64,000 nucleotides of DNA from Dasypus novemcinctus (lineage: Eukaryota > Chordata > Mammalia > Cingulata > Dasypodidae), in contig NC_080676.1 in the NCBI RefSeq assembly GCF_030445035.2, forward strand, positions 12,810,940-12,874,939, given 5' to 3'. Shown here piece after piece: positions 37,586 to 50,930 of the stretch. The notes beneath the pieces are model-generated. The model did not search any database. It was not told where the DNA came from and was given only the letters and a program-made list of their open reading frames with translations. Positions within the stretch are counted from its first letter, which is position 1. The number at the start of each line of letters is the position of its first letter. Both the position numbers and the translations under genes were made by a program.

Positions 37586-39238
37586 ATTTTTAAAGGAGGT
37601 TTAGATTTAGAAGTTCAGATTTTAGATTTCAGAAACGTTACATCAGAAATATCCCATTAACTCACCCTCTCCTCTTGCAATTTTCTCCCATTAATAATAT
37701 CTTTAATTAATGTGGTACATTTGTTACAATTGATGAATAAATATTGATGTATTGCTACTAACCAAGGTCTATAGCTTATGTTGTGGTTTATACTTAATTC
37801 TAAAGCCCTAAAAATGCCCTTTGTTCTGCCTATTATTCCCTCCTCCTCCCACAGAACCTCTGCTAACCCCAATCTTTATATCAATGTTGCAAGTTCTTCC
37901 ATTACTAGAATAATAATAACTCTACTTTGGTCCATAGTTGCTTTCCCTGCATAGGTTTGTTCATTCCTCAATCGTGAGGATTTGGCGATGGTGATAACCA
38001 CTCTGCTTCCAATTGAGAGAGGGCTTAGATCCCGTGTGGCAGATGGGTGGACCTGTCTTGCTTGCAGTTGTGGATACTCTCTGTTTCTTGGGATGGGCGT
38101 TGTCCATCATCATTCTGTTAGTTGTCCTGGACAAGTATGATGAACTGGAGAGTTGGTGTTGGCTGCAACTCTGCTGAGATTCAGGCCTCAACTGGCAAAT
38201 GAACAGACCAAAGTTTAAGTCTCTAGGACATATATTAATGGGTATAGTGATAGTTATAGGTTCAGATAAAAGGGGTAGAGGAATCATATGTACAGAAATT
38301 ATAAATGAGTCTAACTCTGTTACTTTGGGGAGATAAGTTAAAAAATATTTCAAGGTAAGGCCCACTGACAGGGTGCTGATTTCCGGGGTTGTCTGCCCTG
38401 CCTATAGTGTCTAGATGTCTCCAGAGCCCTTAGGAGCACCCCTGCTTGAGGCACTGTTTACTGTGGCACTCAGTGAGAGCCTCCTGTGACATGCATAAGC
38501 ATATCCTCTGGCATGACCTCCAAATTCACTTTGAAATCTCATAGCTGTGAAAACTCATTTGTAGTTAATATTTCCCCTTTTGGTCAAGGTCTTTTTCCAA
38601 ATGCATTGCTAGTTAGCTCTTGATAGTAATCCCTTGGTGCCAGGGAGCCCACCCTTGGGAGTCATGTCCCATGCTAGGGACAAGGCAGTGAGTTTATATA
38701 TTGAGTTTGGCTTAGAGAGAGGCCGCATTTGAATAACTAGGAGGTTTTCAGGAAGTAACTCTTAGGAAATACATATTAATGGGCTAAGTTTCAATTTTAC
38801 AAAAATAAGGTTATAATTATAAGCATTAATATCATGGGCCTGGCATATTGGTCTGTCCTCTTTAGCTAAGCACTGCCTATGAACTCAAGAGATTCTTGCC
38901 ACTCTATAAGAGAATGCAGCAGGACTCCCCAGGATGGGGATTTAATATTTTGTTGGTTATTGTGTTTGTCTCCACCCACTGAGATAACACCCTATGACAA
39001 GATGACCACATTTGTAGTCCATAGAGGCATGTCCTGGGTGTATCCTTCCCCACACATCACCCCACCAATGATGCCCTGAACCAGTGATCCTCCTCTGCCA
39101 TAACTGTATTTTCTCTGTAACCCAAAACCTCCCCAAAAACAAAGCCAAAAAAAATTTCTTGCATTGTGCTTTTCAGCATTGTAAGATATGTTATTTTTTA
39201 TGTATGTTTATAAATTCTTCTGTATGTTTCCCCAGTGT
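37586..39238 (-). mobile_element. longer, older LINE-1-type 3' end, reverse, nested
   Basis: The left part repeats the family start in diverged form ('acgttacatcagaaatatcc', 'taatgtggtacatttgttac'). It then extends about 1.6 kb further: 'gagagagggcttagatcccg', 'aactctgctgagattcaggc', 'agtcatgtcccatgctaggg', 'gagataacaccctatgacaa'. I recognise this as xenarthran-type LINE 3' sequence. The minus-strand 134-codon open frame at 37961-38365 lies inside it and has no recognisable motif. Confidence 0.6.
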
Positions 39239-39530
39239 CTTCTTTTTAAAATTTTTCACTTTATTTTCAAAGAGGCACTAGGTTATAGAAAAGTCACATT
39301 AAAAAATAGGGAATTCCCAAATATATCTTTCCCTCCCCCTCTGATATTTTCCCCTATTAATACAATCTTACATGAGTATGGTGTATTTGTTACAATTGAC
39401 TAACAAATATTGAAGTATTTCTACTAATCATGATCAATAGTTTACATTATAGTTTACACTTTACACTGTACAAATTTATAGGTTTTGACACAATGTATAG
39501 TGGCCTGTATCCATCATTGCAAAATTACAC
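39239..39530 (-). mobile_element. third LINE-1-type 3' end, reverse, nested
   Basis: It restarts the same family: 'tctttttaaaatttttcac', 'cattaaaaaatagggaattc', 'gtgtatttgttacaattgac' and 'atgtatagtggcctgtatcc'. Three such copies in a row replaced or interrupted a short stretch of the host L1. Confidence 0.65.
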
Positions 39531-42500
39531 AGAACATTTCCAGTGCCGTATACCATTTTACATTTCCACCAACAATGAATGAGTGTTCCTATTTCTTCAT
39601 ATCCTCTCCAACATGTGTTATTTCCATTTTATTAATAGTAACTTTTCTAGAGGGTATGAAATGGTATCTCATTGTGGCTTTGATTTGCATTTCCCTAATG
39701 GCTATTGATGTTGAGCATATTTTAAAGAGCTTGTTGGCTATTTGTATATTTTCTTTGGGAAATATTCATTCAAGCTTTTTGCCTATTTTTAAAAAATTTG
39801 CTGTTTCTTTTTTTGTTGTGTTGTAGCACTTCTTTATGTATTCTTCATGTTTAATCCTTATCAGATACGTGGTTTCCAAATATTTACTCTCATTCTATTG
39901 GTTATCATTTTACTTACATGATGAAGTAATGAGGCATGAAAGTTTTTAAAAAAATTTTGATGAAGTCTCATTCATTTATTTTTTATTTTGTTGCTTGTGC
40001 TTTGGTATAAAGTGTAAGAAACCATTGCCTGATTTAAGGACCTGAAAATGCTTCCTTAAATTTTTATCTACAAATTTTATAGTTTTGATTCTTATATTTA
40101 GATCTTTGATCCCTTTTGAGTTAATTTTGGTAGATGGTGTGAGGTAGGGGTCCACCGTCATTCACTCATTTGCATCCTACTTACAATGGCTTTATACCCA
40201 CAGGAATGGATATGATTTAAAATATGTTTTTTTCTTCTTCTTCTGGGGTACATACAGTTTCAAACTATGCGATACAATCATATCATCTATAATTAGGAAG
40301 AGTTTTACTTCTTCCTTTCCAATTTGGCTGTCTTTTCTTTCATTTTCTTGCCAAATTTCTCTGGCTAGAAGTTCCAGTAAAACATTGAAACACAGTGGTT
40401 ACAGTGGGCATCTTTGTCTCATTTCTGTTTGCAGAATGTAAGCTTTCAGGCTTTTATCATTGAATATGAAGTTAGCTGTGGGTTTTTCATATATGCCCCG
40501 TATCGTGTTGAGGAAATTTCCATCCATATTTAGTTATCTAAGAGTGTTGTTTTTTTTTTTTCACTCAAGAATGGGTGCTAGATTGTGTCAAATGCCTTTG
40601 TGCATCGACTGAGATGATCATGTAGTTTATTTTTATTTCATTCTGTAATTGTAGTGTGTTAACCTAATTGATTTTTCTGCTGTTGAACTGCCCTTGCATA
40701 CCTAGGGTAAATCCCACTTGATCGTGGTATATAATTCTTTTAATATGCTGTGAGATTCAGTTTGCTAGTATTTTGCTGAAGATTTTTACATCTATATTAA
40801 TAAGGGATATTGGTCTGAAATTTTCCTTTCTTATGGTATCTTTATCTGGTTTTGGTAGTAGGATGGTGTTGAGCTCAAAATGAGTTAGGAAATAATTACT
40901 TCCTTATTAATTTTTGGAAGTGTTTGAGCAGGATTGATTTTAATTCTTCTTGGAATGTATAGATTAAAGCTATCTGGCCCTGGGCTTTTCTTTTTTGGGA
41001 GGGTTTTGATTAATGGTCCAATCTTTTTCCTTTTTATTGATCTATTGAGATCTGATATTTCTTCTTGAGTCAGTTCATGTAGTTGTGTGTTTCTGGGAAT
41101 TTGTCCATTTTATCTAGGTTACCTAATTTCTTGGCATACAGCTGTTCATAGAAACTTTTTAAAATCCTTTTTACTTCTGTGGATTGGTAGTATTGCCCTC
41201 TTTCTTTTCTGATTTTCATTATTTACATCCTCTCTTTTTTTTATTGGTCAGTCTAGTGATTTTATTGATCTTTTCTAAGAAACATCTTTTGGTTATGTTA
41301 TTTTCTCTGTTATTTTTTATTCTTTATTTTAATAATCTCTATTATAATCTTTGTTATTTCCTTTTTTCTGCTTGTTTTGGATTTAGTTTGCACTTCTTTC
41401 TCTAGAGTTCTCTAGAGTAGAGGATAGGTCTCAGATCTTTCTTTTTTTCTTTTCTTTTCTTTTTTTAGTAGTTACTGGGGATAGAACCCAGGACCTCATA
41501 AATGGAAAGTAGGTGCTCAATCACTGAGTTACATATGCTCCCCTGTATTTAATATAAGCATTTGGGGATATAAATTTACCTCTTAGTTCTGCCTTTGCTG
41601 CATCCCATAACTTTTGGATTGTTGTGGTTTATTTTCATTCCCTACAAGATATTTCCTAATTTCCCTTGTGATTTCCTCTTTGATCCACTGATTGTTTAAG
41701 AGATGTGTTATTTGACTTCAATGTATTTGTGAATTTTTCAGTTCTCCCTTTGTTACTGATTTTTAAGTTCATTCCATTGTGGTCAGAGAAGAAACATTCT
41801 ATGAATTCAATATTTTTGAATTTATTGATGCTTATTTTGTGATCTAACATATGTCTTGTCATGGAGAATGATCCGTGGGCACTAGAAAAATAATATGTAT
41901 TCTGCTGCTGTTGGGTGGAGTGTTCTACATATGTTTGTTAAGTCTATTTGCTTTATAATATTGTTTAAGTATTTTATTTCATTATTGATCTCCTGTCTAA
42001 ATGTTCTACCCATTATTGAAAGTACTGTATTGAAGCCTCCTATTATTGATGTACAGCTGCCTATTTCTCCCTCCAAATCTGTCCATATTTGCTTCAGATA
42101 TTTTGTACTCTGCCATTAGGAACATATATATTCATAATTATTATGTCTTCTTTCAGTATAGAGTGATCTTCTTTTTCCTTTATAATGGTTTTTGAGTTAA
42201 AGTCAATTCAATTTTATCTTGTATGGTGTACCTACCCAAGCTCTCCTTTGATTACTATTTTTTCACAGTATATTTTCACCATCCTTTTACTTTCAACCTA
42301 CTTATGGCTTTGAATTTAAGGTAAATCTCTTGTAAGCAGCATAAATTTATGTCATGCTTCCTTATGCAACTTGCCAGTCTCTATCTTTTGACTGGATCCT
42401 TTAATTCATTTACTTTTAAACTAACTACTGATACTGCAGGAATTTCCTCTGCCATTTTGCTATTTGATCCTTGTAAGCCTTATACGTTTTCTTGCCCCTC

Positions 42501-44783
42501 AATTCTTCTGTTAATACTTACCTTCATATTAATTTGATTTTTTGTATTGTACCATTTTGAGAGCCTTCCTGCTTCTTTCTGTATATATTTTTCATATATT
42601 TTCTTTATGCTTACCATGGAGCTTACACTTAGCATCCTAAACCTATAACAATCACAACTGATTTGATACCAATTTAACTTCAATAACATACATATACATT
42701 GTTCCTTCTGTCCCCCCACCTTTTTGTTCTAATTGTCACAAATTGTATCTTTACACATTGTATGTACCAAATCATAGATTTATGGTTTGGAGTCAGCCTG
42801 TGTTCTCATTTGCATTTCAGAAATTTTAGAGGTAAAATTGTAGTTACATACCAAATAATTACAATACAATAATACTGGCATTTATAATTACCAACGAGGT
42901 ACCTTTACTAGATATCTTTATTTCTTTCTGCTGCTCTGACTCACTGCCTGGTGCCCTTTCCCTTAAGTCTGAAGGAGGACTCCTTTTGGCATTGCTTACA
43001 GGCCAGGTCTAGTGGTGACAAACTCCCTCAGTTTTTGTTTTTCTGGGAATGTCTCATTCTCTTCCTCATTTTTGAAAAAACATCTCAGTGGATATAAATT
43101 CTTGGTTGGCATTGTTTTATTTTAGCAGTTTAAGTGTTTTACCCCACTGCCTTCTTGCCTCTGTGGTTTCTGATAAGAAATAAATACTTATTAATCTTAT
43201 TAATTAATTCATCTTATTGGAGCGCCCTTGCACATAACATATTCTCTTGGAGCTTTCAGAACTCTCCCCTTGTCCTTGGCATTTCACAGTTTTGACTAAT
43301 ATGTGTCTGGGCATGCTTCTCTTTGAGTTTACCCTGTTTGGGGTTTATTGACTTCTTGAATATGCATACTCATATCTTTTGTTAAATTTGAGAAATTTTA
43401 TGCCATTATTTCTTTGAATATTCCTTCTGCCCTTTCTCTGTTTCTTCTCCTTCTGATAGTCCCATGTTATATATATTGGTATGTGCAATGGAGTCCCATG
43501 GGTATATTAGACTCAGTTCATTTTATTTTTCATTTTTTTCTTTCTCCTCCTCAGACTGTCTTGTCTTTAGGTTCACTGATTCTTTTGACAGCTCCAATTT
43601 GCTGGTGAAAACCTCTAGGGAATTTTCAATTTCAGTTATTGTGGTTATCAACTCCAATATTTCTGTTTGGTTTCTTTTAAAAAAATTATCTTTATTGAGA
43701 TTCTCATATTGTTCATTCCTTAGTTTCCTGGTATCCTTTTATATTTTTCCTGTGTTTTCTTTTATCTTCTTGAGCATATTGAGGATCATTTTTTAAACCT
43801 TTTGTCCAGTCTGTCCAAAATCTTGTTCTTTTAATTTATGGATTTATATCTTGTTCCTTTGAATAGACAATCATATACTATTTCTTTGATTATATTGCAA
43901 TATTTTGTTGCACACTGTACTTTTTCGTGTTTCAAAGTGTTAACTCTGGGATTTAGTCCCTAAGGTGTCAGTTCCTTAATATTTTTATCCAGATATTGAT
44001 ATGACAGAAATTTCCTTGAGTGCCAGGAGCTAATAAAAGCAAACTACCACAAAAGCATCTTTTAGAGTATTCAAATTAACTCTGTGTTGACTGGTGCCCT
44101 CCTTTGGAGTTAAGCCCTCCTATCAAGATTATCAGCCTCAGGCAAATGCAAAGTGCAGGATCCCAACCATCTTTTCAGAGCCTGCATGTTGTTCTGGCTT
44201 ATGTTTTCTGGTGACCTTAGGAATTCCCCCATTTACAGAAATTTGAATGCCTCCTCTCCTCCCTGTTGAATAGACTTTTCCTTGGTACTCTTTGTAAGCC
44301 TTAAAGCAGGTCTTTTGCCCCAAACCTCTTTGACTTAATTGTTTCTTACAGTTAGGTATCATATGGTGCTTCTGCCTGCAGGGCAAGTTCTGCAAGGGTG
44401 AGTCAGAGACACATTTCCTGATTTGGTCTTCCAGGCTACCATCTGATAGATTAGTACTAATATATAGGTACCCCAGTATGTGCATTCGGTTACTCTGCTC
44501 CTTCTGGTATAGAGCCTAGGACCCACAATGGGACCTCAGGCTGACCACATACTGTGGAGTGGAGGGGGTTGAAGATGAGTTAGCAAGGTTGCCACAAGCT
44601 TTTCTCACTGTCTTAAAGTTGTGTTTTCTTGATTCAGTCCTTGCCCCGTTGCTGCATCCTTTTAACTGTTTATTGGAATTCTGAGGAAGATGCTCTGCCA
44701 GTTTTTTCTAGTTGTTCAAAGATTCTGTGGGAAAATAGCACTATCAAGTATCTTATACCACCATCTTGGTCTACTGGAAGCCC
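39531..44783 (-). mobile_element. LINE-1, reverse: 3' UTR remainder, ORF2, ORF1 and 5' UTR remnants
   Basis: In plus-strand order the text follows a reversed L1. The remaining 3' UTR is at 39550-40200 ('ggtatctcattgtggctttg'). The ORF2 reverse transcriptase region follows ('cctaattgatttttctgctg', 'atcccacttgatcgtggtat', 'ctggccctgggcttttcttt'), then ORF2 endonuclease-side text at 41560-42560 ('tccattgtggtcagagaaga'), ORF1-side text at about 42940-43800, and a 5' end near 44783 ('ccaccatcttggtctactgg'). About 0.9 kb of ORF2 seems deleted around 40200-40260. All frames are broken by stops and indels, so it is dead. Short plus-strand open frames here are antisense shadows. Confidence 0.8.
41437..41542 (-). 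mobile_element. monomeric tRNA SINE nested in the L1
   Basis: Minus strand: head 'ggggagcatatgtaactcag', B-box-like 'gaggtcctgggttctatccc', then an A-rich tail. L1 text continues on both sides ('tctcagatctttctt' and 'tgtatttaatataagcattt'). Confidence 0.75.
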
Positions 44784-44784
44784 A

Positions 44785-45110
44785 TTGTTTTTTAATTAAC
44801 TCTCTTGAAGGACATTTGGGTTTTATAAGATAATTTTATAACAAAGAACAGCTTTGTGCAAATGAGTTCATATCTTTGCCAGATTATCTTTAAAAAAATT
44901 CTAAGAAGGGGAATTGCTGGTCAGAGGTATTGCATAAATAATTTCACTACATATTTATAAATTACCTGCCAAGAATATGATTACGTATTATGTATATGAG
45001 CAATATATGAGAGAATCTGTTTCCCCATAGTTCTTCTGATAAATGTTGTCAAACTTTCAGGTGTTAGTTGAAGGCTAATTTTTTTTTAAAGGACATATCT
45101 AGAATATGTA
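44785..45110 (-). mobile_element. very old L1M 3' UTR, reverse, second part
   Basis: 'tgaaggacatttgggtttta', 'ttttataacaaagaacagct', 'aattctaagaaggggaattg' and 'ctggtcagaggtattgcata' continue the L1M text that broke off at 36545. The 8.2-kb L1 complex therefore inserted into this older element. Confidence 0.6.
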
Positions 45111-45114
45111 TTAG

Positions 45115-48100
45115 TAAAAGTTTAATTTTCAGAACAAATAGAAAATTTGCACATATTTCTTGTGGGTGGCAAAACTACCTTCCTCTTAGCATCACCTAGC
45201 TATAACAGACTACCTACCAAAGAGTTTAGAAAAATCAAAACAGGATGCTCTTCAATTTCTGTATAACATTAAATTATTAGATGCAAGAAAATATTGGAAT
45301 AGATTTTTCAAAGTTTTAATTCTATAAGCTATGAAATTATATTCCTTAAGTGAAGGCTTTATAAAGAAATTTTGGACAGGGAAAGATTCAGAAATTAAAC
45401 AAGTCAAATACTCTTCCTGGGAAAAACTGCTTGAAAACTTTCTCCAGCTACTTAATAAATGAAACCAAATAAATAGTCAAGCTAAAAGAATATTTGAATA
45501 TTGAAAAAAACAGCTGTTAACATAATTATTCAGTAATATAAATAACAAAAATATTATTTTTAAATAGATACTTGAAAAATAATATGATTTGGACTTAAGC
45601 ATTTTAGATTATTTTAATAAAATCTAAGTTGAGTGTGGAGTGAAAGAAGTAAGCATAGACTAAATTTTTTATCTGGTTAATGGAAGATTCAGCGGTATGT
45701 TTTCCAATTTTGATCTTGATCAATAAGTAAAAGTTCAGTTAAAAATTAATTTAATTAAAAGATAAACCTGAAAGTGAAAAAGTTAAATTACTTGAGAAAA
45801 ACAAGTTAAGAAATCTTGAGCAATACTGCCACAGTTCAAGAGACAAATAAAACAAGAAAGTGAATGAAATCATAACAAAAACAAATAAGAAAAATGGAAA
45901 GACTTTATGTTATTTATATCTGACACATCTAAGAACAAATAATTCATAGAGGAAGATTAAAAGTAAAGGAATATATGCCAAGAAGAGTGGACATCTGTTA
46001 CAGTTTCTAGTTATCCAGCATTTTGAAAACTTTCTTATATTTGGAGAATTTTCCACTTATGTGTTTTGCCTCTTTAGTGTAAAAGCCAAAAAATTTACCT
46101 TGCCAGCCTCTCTTATAGCTAAAGCCACAAGCATATGGCTTAGACCAACTCAATTTATTGGTGACAGACTGTGGTTCAGAAGTGAATAAGGTGACTTCAT
46201 GAAGAATCCATTTTATTATCCATATTAATCAGTGTGTCAGCTGAAGCATTTGGCTTTCAGGTGTAGAAGTGCTGCCAGAATTTAATTCCTGTCATAGAAA
46301 TGTCACGAGTGTCAGACGCAAATAAAGTCCTATCACTCACAGTTAGACAAACTTTAGCCTCAAGTGCTCAGTGTATGTGGAAGTGGCTATTCGCTCATGG
46401 GGTCAGTTCTGTGATATGGTTTGGGACATTATTTTTGAAATCTTAACATTTTGCTTGTTCCTCTATTTTTCCCCAAGCCCTCTAAGTCATCCGTGTCTTT
46501 ATAGCAAACTCATTTCCTTCTCAAGCCATCTCAAGCTTATAATTATTATTAATATTTTGCTTGCTACCAATAACCCTGACAGATAGGCACTGATTCTAAA
46601 AGTTGTGCAGAAAACAGAAACTTGGGCAAGTAAGAGGTATCCAGGATTGGTTATCTGGTCTGATTCACAGGGAAGGCTCCAAAATCCAGCCACTATGAAA
46701 AGCTTCATCCATGACATATGAAACATTCTTCTAAATTTCGCCTTAGGTCCCCTACAGTGAAGCACTAATGGAGGTGAGTCTTTGAGGGGACCGGTAGCCA
46801 CAGTGACAGATCCCTATGCAGGGACAAAAGGAATTAAGGACTATAGAGTGAGTGCTTGTTTCTAACTACATTTGACTTAAAGAAAAAGAATTATAAGCCC
46901 AAGTTCTAAGGAGCTTGGCTCAAGATAAAGAAAATCATGGAATTTTTCTGTTTGGAAAAAAATATATCAGTTGGGTACATAAGGTCGAGACTGATGAAAA
47001 TCAAACTTAAATATTGATCCAGTAGTTGCCATTATTTTGCAGATGAATTCACAACCTTGTCAGGTCTCATTGAAAGTTAGGGCATTGATAGGGAAATAAT
47101 TTGATCCAGAGAACTGAGACATTTGGGAGGATTTGGATAATAGAAGACAATAAGCCCGTGACAGCAGGAGTGGCACCTTCTTGGCCTGTCTGATCATTTT
47201 GTTCATGTGTGCTGGCAGACCCTAGCATAATGATATTTCCAGAGGTCAGAGAAGTCAGTTCTCCTCATGGCTCATCACCAAAATCTGCTATCTTTACTAC
47301 TTTTTCATCTGTAACTAGAATCAAATCCTGGTGTGCCTCTGAGAACTAATTATACAGTTAAAAACAAGAAAAGTCAGACACGATGAAAAATAAACATTAT
47401 TTTCTAACTCACACTGTCAAAATCTCAGAACAAGATGTGATTTTTGAGGGTGATAATCCTTGGTGGGAGGAATACAATTTGACACTGGAGAATACTGACT
47501 GAATTTATTGATATGTATTCATTTGCAAGAGAATCTGGCTTCAGTGAGCTGGCTTGTGCATCATAGAATGGTTTGAATTGTTTGATCAGTTGCTTGGCTA
47601 ATACTTACGTTCAATGGTGGTAGACGCTACACGAAATTGAGATGTCAGTAATCCCGTAGTATAGTGTAGAAGACGGAATCTAAAGATTTAGAGAAGTATG
47701 AATTTGAAAAGAATGGTACACATAAAACACATTCATTCAAGCAATGAGTTTCCCAAAGACTGTGACAATAGGTAATGGCATAGATTTGGCCATCTGAATG
47801 GTTTATATCACAAGGGTCGATGGTAGTGGGTAATTGGTTATTGATCCCTAGCCCAGAAAAAGATAAGAGGTCTAACAAGATCCTATTTCATTTTTATAAC
47901 TAAAAAAAAATTGGTGAACAGATATTTGACTTATTCAGTTTTGCCATTCAAATATCAAACCTTAGTCTGTTCACAGACCTGGAATCCTTCAAAAGAGAGA
48001 AGCTTTTCATGAAGAATTATCTGGTGAAAAAATCTCACCAACATGTACAGAAAACCATCTAAATCTCCCTGAAAGGGTTATTTGGCCATTTACCAGAGAA

Positions 48101-49395
48101 CTGTTTTGGAAAAAAAAGAATTTACCAGATGTTTCAGAAATTATTGGAAACTGACTCTGAGCAGAGATAAATCTTTCAATGCCAGTACACCATTTTTGGC
48201 TATTAGTCAGAATGAGGCTTATGTGAGTCAATAAAAGGGTCTTTTAAACCAATTCAACTTAATAGACAAACTACTGGTACCCTGAACACATAAAAGGCTA
48301 TTTTCTAGGTTTGGTGTACATAAGTTGATATAAATATACTTAGCAAATGATAGAATTTCCACAATGGCTTCCTAAGTCTTTGAGTGACAGCAAATATGGT
48401 ACAAAAAACCCTGGAGTTTCCCCTTCTACCAAAATTGAAAGCCAAAAGCAAATCTTTCACCAAAATAATTTGGTGAGTCAAATGCAAAATATATGTCAGA
48501 TGAGAGATACATTTCATGAGAACAGAGGGTCTTGTGACCTCAGCGAAATTTCTGACATCCAGCAGTCTGGAGCTTGCTGGATAATCTTTGCAAATGTAAA
48601 AGACAAATTGCTGTAATTTGAAGCAATTTATATTATAATTGGGAGTTCTGTTCCATTAGCCATTGTTTATTTATGGGTACATTTCTGGAAAATCATTGTT
48701 GTGAGGAAGATGGAGCTAACACCCAGTTCTAAACTTATTCTTCTAGAGCTGAGCTTGGAGAAAACTTAACTTTAAAAGCAGAGATTAGAATGGGGACAGC
48801 TGGACAGTTGAGGCAGGTTTAGAGTTTAACATTATTAAGTGTGATCTAGGCACATGCTGAGAGAACCGATTTGATTGTGACGAGGAGTTTAGCTGATATT
48901 CTGGCCCGATATTCTAGAATTAGGGTTATCAATAAATTTTTCTTCACATCTTTGCTGTAGTCAAAAGAGCAAAATTCCACAAATCATGAGAGGAAAGCTG
49001 GAGGTTTCTCTGAGAACCAAATAAATGCTTATTATGAACAATGAATGGGAGGAAATAGCAGGGTAGGTTTCCAGATTAAGTATAAACTAAGGAAGATGGC
49101 TAATTTATAATGGATACATTGCTAGGTAACAAAACATTTGAGCTCCCTGTTTGGATCAATTCTTGTCGTAAGTTTCATAAACTTTGAGTAAAACTTCAAA
49201 TAAGACCATCTAGCATTATGAGGCACAGATTAGTTAAATCCTTTTCCTAGGACTATTTTCTAATCACTTGGGTTATTGTGTTCAATCTTATGCTCTGTTC
49301 ATAAATACACACACAGTTCAGCTTCCTACATTGAGCCTTTCTCAAATTTGACTCATTTAATTTGACCCTTGTGATAGTTTGGAAATGGAATAGAG
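45115..49395. other. 4.3-kb anonymous DNA
   Basis: No gene or named repeat is recognised. There are few low-complexity tracts from 46200 to 49100, so this is the longest repeat-poor stretch of the window. Open frames (46371-46586, 46499-46801, 48347-48616) show no motif or convincing splice context. Confidence 0.4.
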
Positions 49396-49399
49396 TGAA

Positions 49400-50928
49400 A
49401 GTTAATGTTAAGACATGCTTTTAATTTTTTAAAAAGTTAATTTAAAGAAAATTAAAAAAACAATGAAATATGTTCATAAACTCTGTAAGGTTAAACAGAG
49501 CTTAATATTTCCCTTTATTCCATATTCTTTTAAAAATTAAATACTACATATATCTAATGTTCTCCCTTTATTCTTTTAGTTCTTTAACCTTCTCTCAGTC
49601 CAGAGATAACCATAGTGTGACACTTTGAGTTTTATTTCATATACAGATCTATCCATATACAATATGCTATTATTACTATGCAAATGTACCATATTCTTCT
49701 GCAACATAATTTTTCCATGCTTTGTTTCTTTGATTAATCTAACTTTGGCTAGTTCAGTCATTATGTCTAAGGTATAGAATTTCATTGTACAACTATGATA
49801 ATCATGGCTATTTATCTTTCTCCCACTAGAAAAATTCATTTTCTTTTTACTAATAGTGTTTCAGTGGTTTGAACTTGTCCTCTTGTGCCCACCAAGAAAT
49901 GATGTTGCCAAAATAATTTCCAAAGTGAGGGAAAAATATAGTGCTTCTTTTATGCTATAATTTCACCAACACTTGCTGTTGATTTTTTTCCTAATTGGTT
50001 TGGGAATGCTATCTCTTTGTTTTAATTTTCAATTTATTGCTTGTTTTCATTTCCTTTTACCATGTATTTCTTTTACTTAGGGAAAAAAAAATTTGTTATA
50101 TATCAAACTCAAGCACATGTGTGGGTCTATTTTTATGCTGTATTCTGGTTCACTGGTTGATTGGCCTATCTGTTCCAATACCACATTTTAGAAAAGTCAT
50201 AGCACTTTATAAAGTGTCAAAATATCCAATATGGTGAGGTCAAAATTTGATTTTTCTTAAAAAGTATCATGACTATTTTTAGCTTTTTATATTTTCTGTG
50301 ACTTTTAAAATCAAAGTGTCAAATTATACATGCATATTTCTAGAATTTTGAATGGGATAGTATTGATTTTATATATTAACTTGAGAATAATTGCCATTCT
50401 TATGAAAATGTTTCTTCCCATCCATGAAATTGACATATATATATATCTCCTTTAATAGAAATCTTTTTTATGATTTCAGCAAGCCTTACAGTGTTTGTAT
50501 CTTACAATAGTATATTAGTTTATTGTTCAGAAACTTATAGTCTTTGTTGTTTTTATTAAATGGTACCTTTTCAAAACTTATGTTAATTGTTTATTGCTGT
50601 TACAGAATCATTATTGATTTATATTTGATTTTGTATCCTACCACCCGGCAGTTTGTAGATTCTCTTCTGGCAATGCAACTAGAAATATTGTTTGCAATTA
50701 ATGTGAGTTTTGATTCTTCTTTTCCAATCCTCTATTGGGTTTAACTATATGAAGTTATCAGCATTTGACTAATTATGACCTACAAAAATATTACTTCCAT
50801 ATGATTCAATATAATACTTTATCTTTATTTTATATGCCGGCTAGGAATTCTCATACAATATTAAATTCATGTTATGATAGTGGTCAATCTTTTCTTACTT
50901 TAATGGGCATGTTTTACATGTTCCAACA
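49400..50928 (-). mobile_element. old LINE-1, reverse (3' UTR and ORF2 part)
   Basis: 'ttcaccaacacttgctgttg', 'taattggtttgggaatgcta', 'gattttgtatcctaccaccc' and 'tatgccggctaggaattctc' correspond to reversed L1 3' UTR and ORF2 text, strongly decayed. Edges are approximate. Confidence 0.5.
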
Positions 50929-50930
50929 TG

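Noticed and set aside
39485..39826. 113-codon hydrophobic open frame that looks like a membrane protein
   Set aside because: It is the plus-strand reading of reversed L1 3' UTR; T-rich DNA gives Phe/Leu/Ile-rich peptides that mimic membrane segments.
41184..44485. Multiple open frames in the 41-44 kb block
   Set aside because: All are antisense shadows or remnants of a dead L1.
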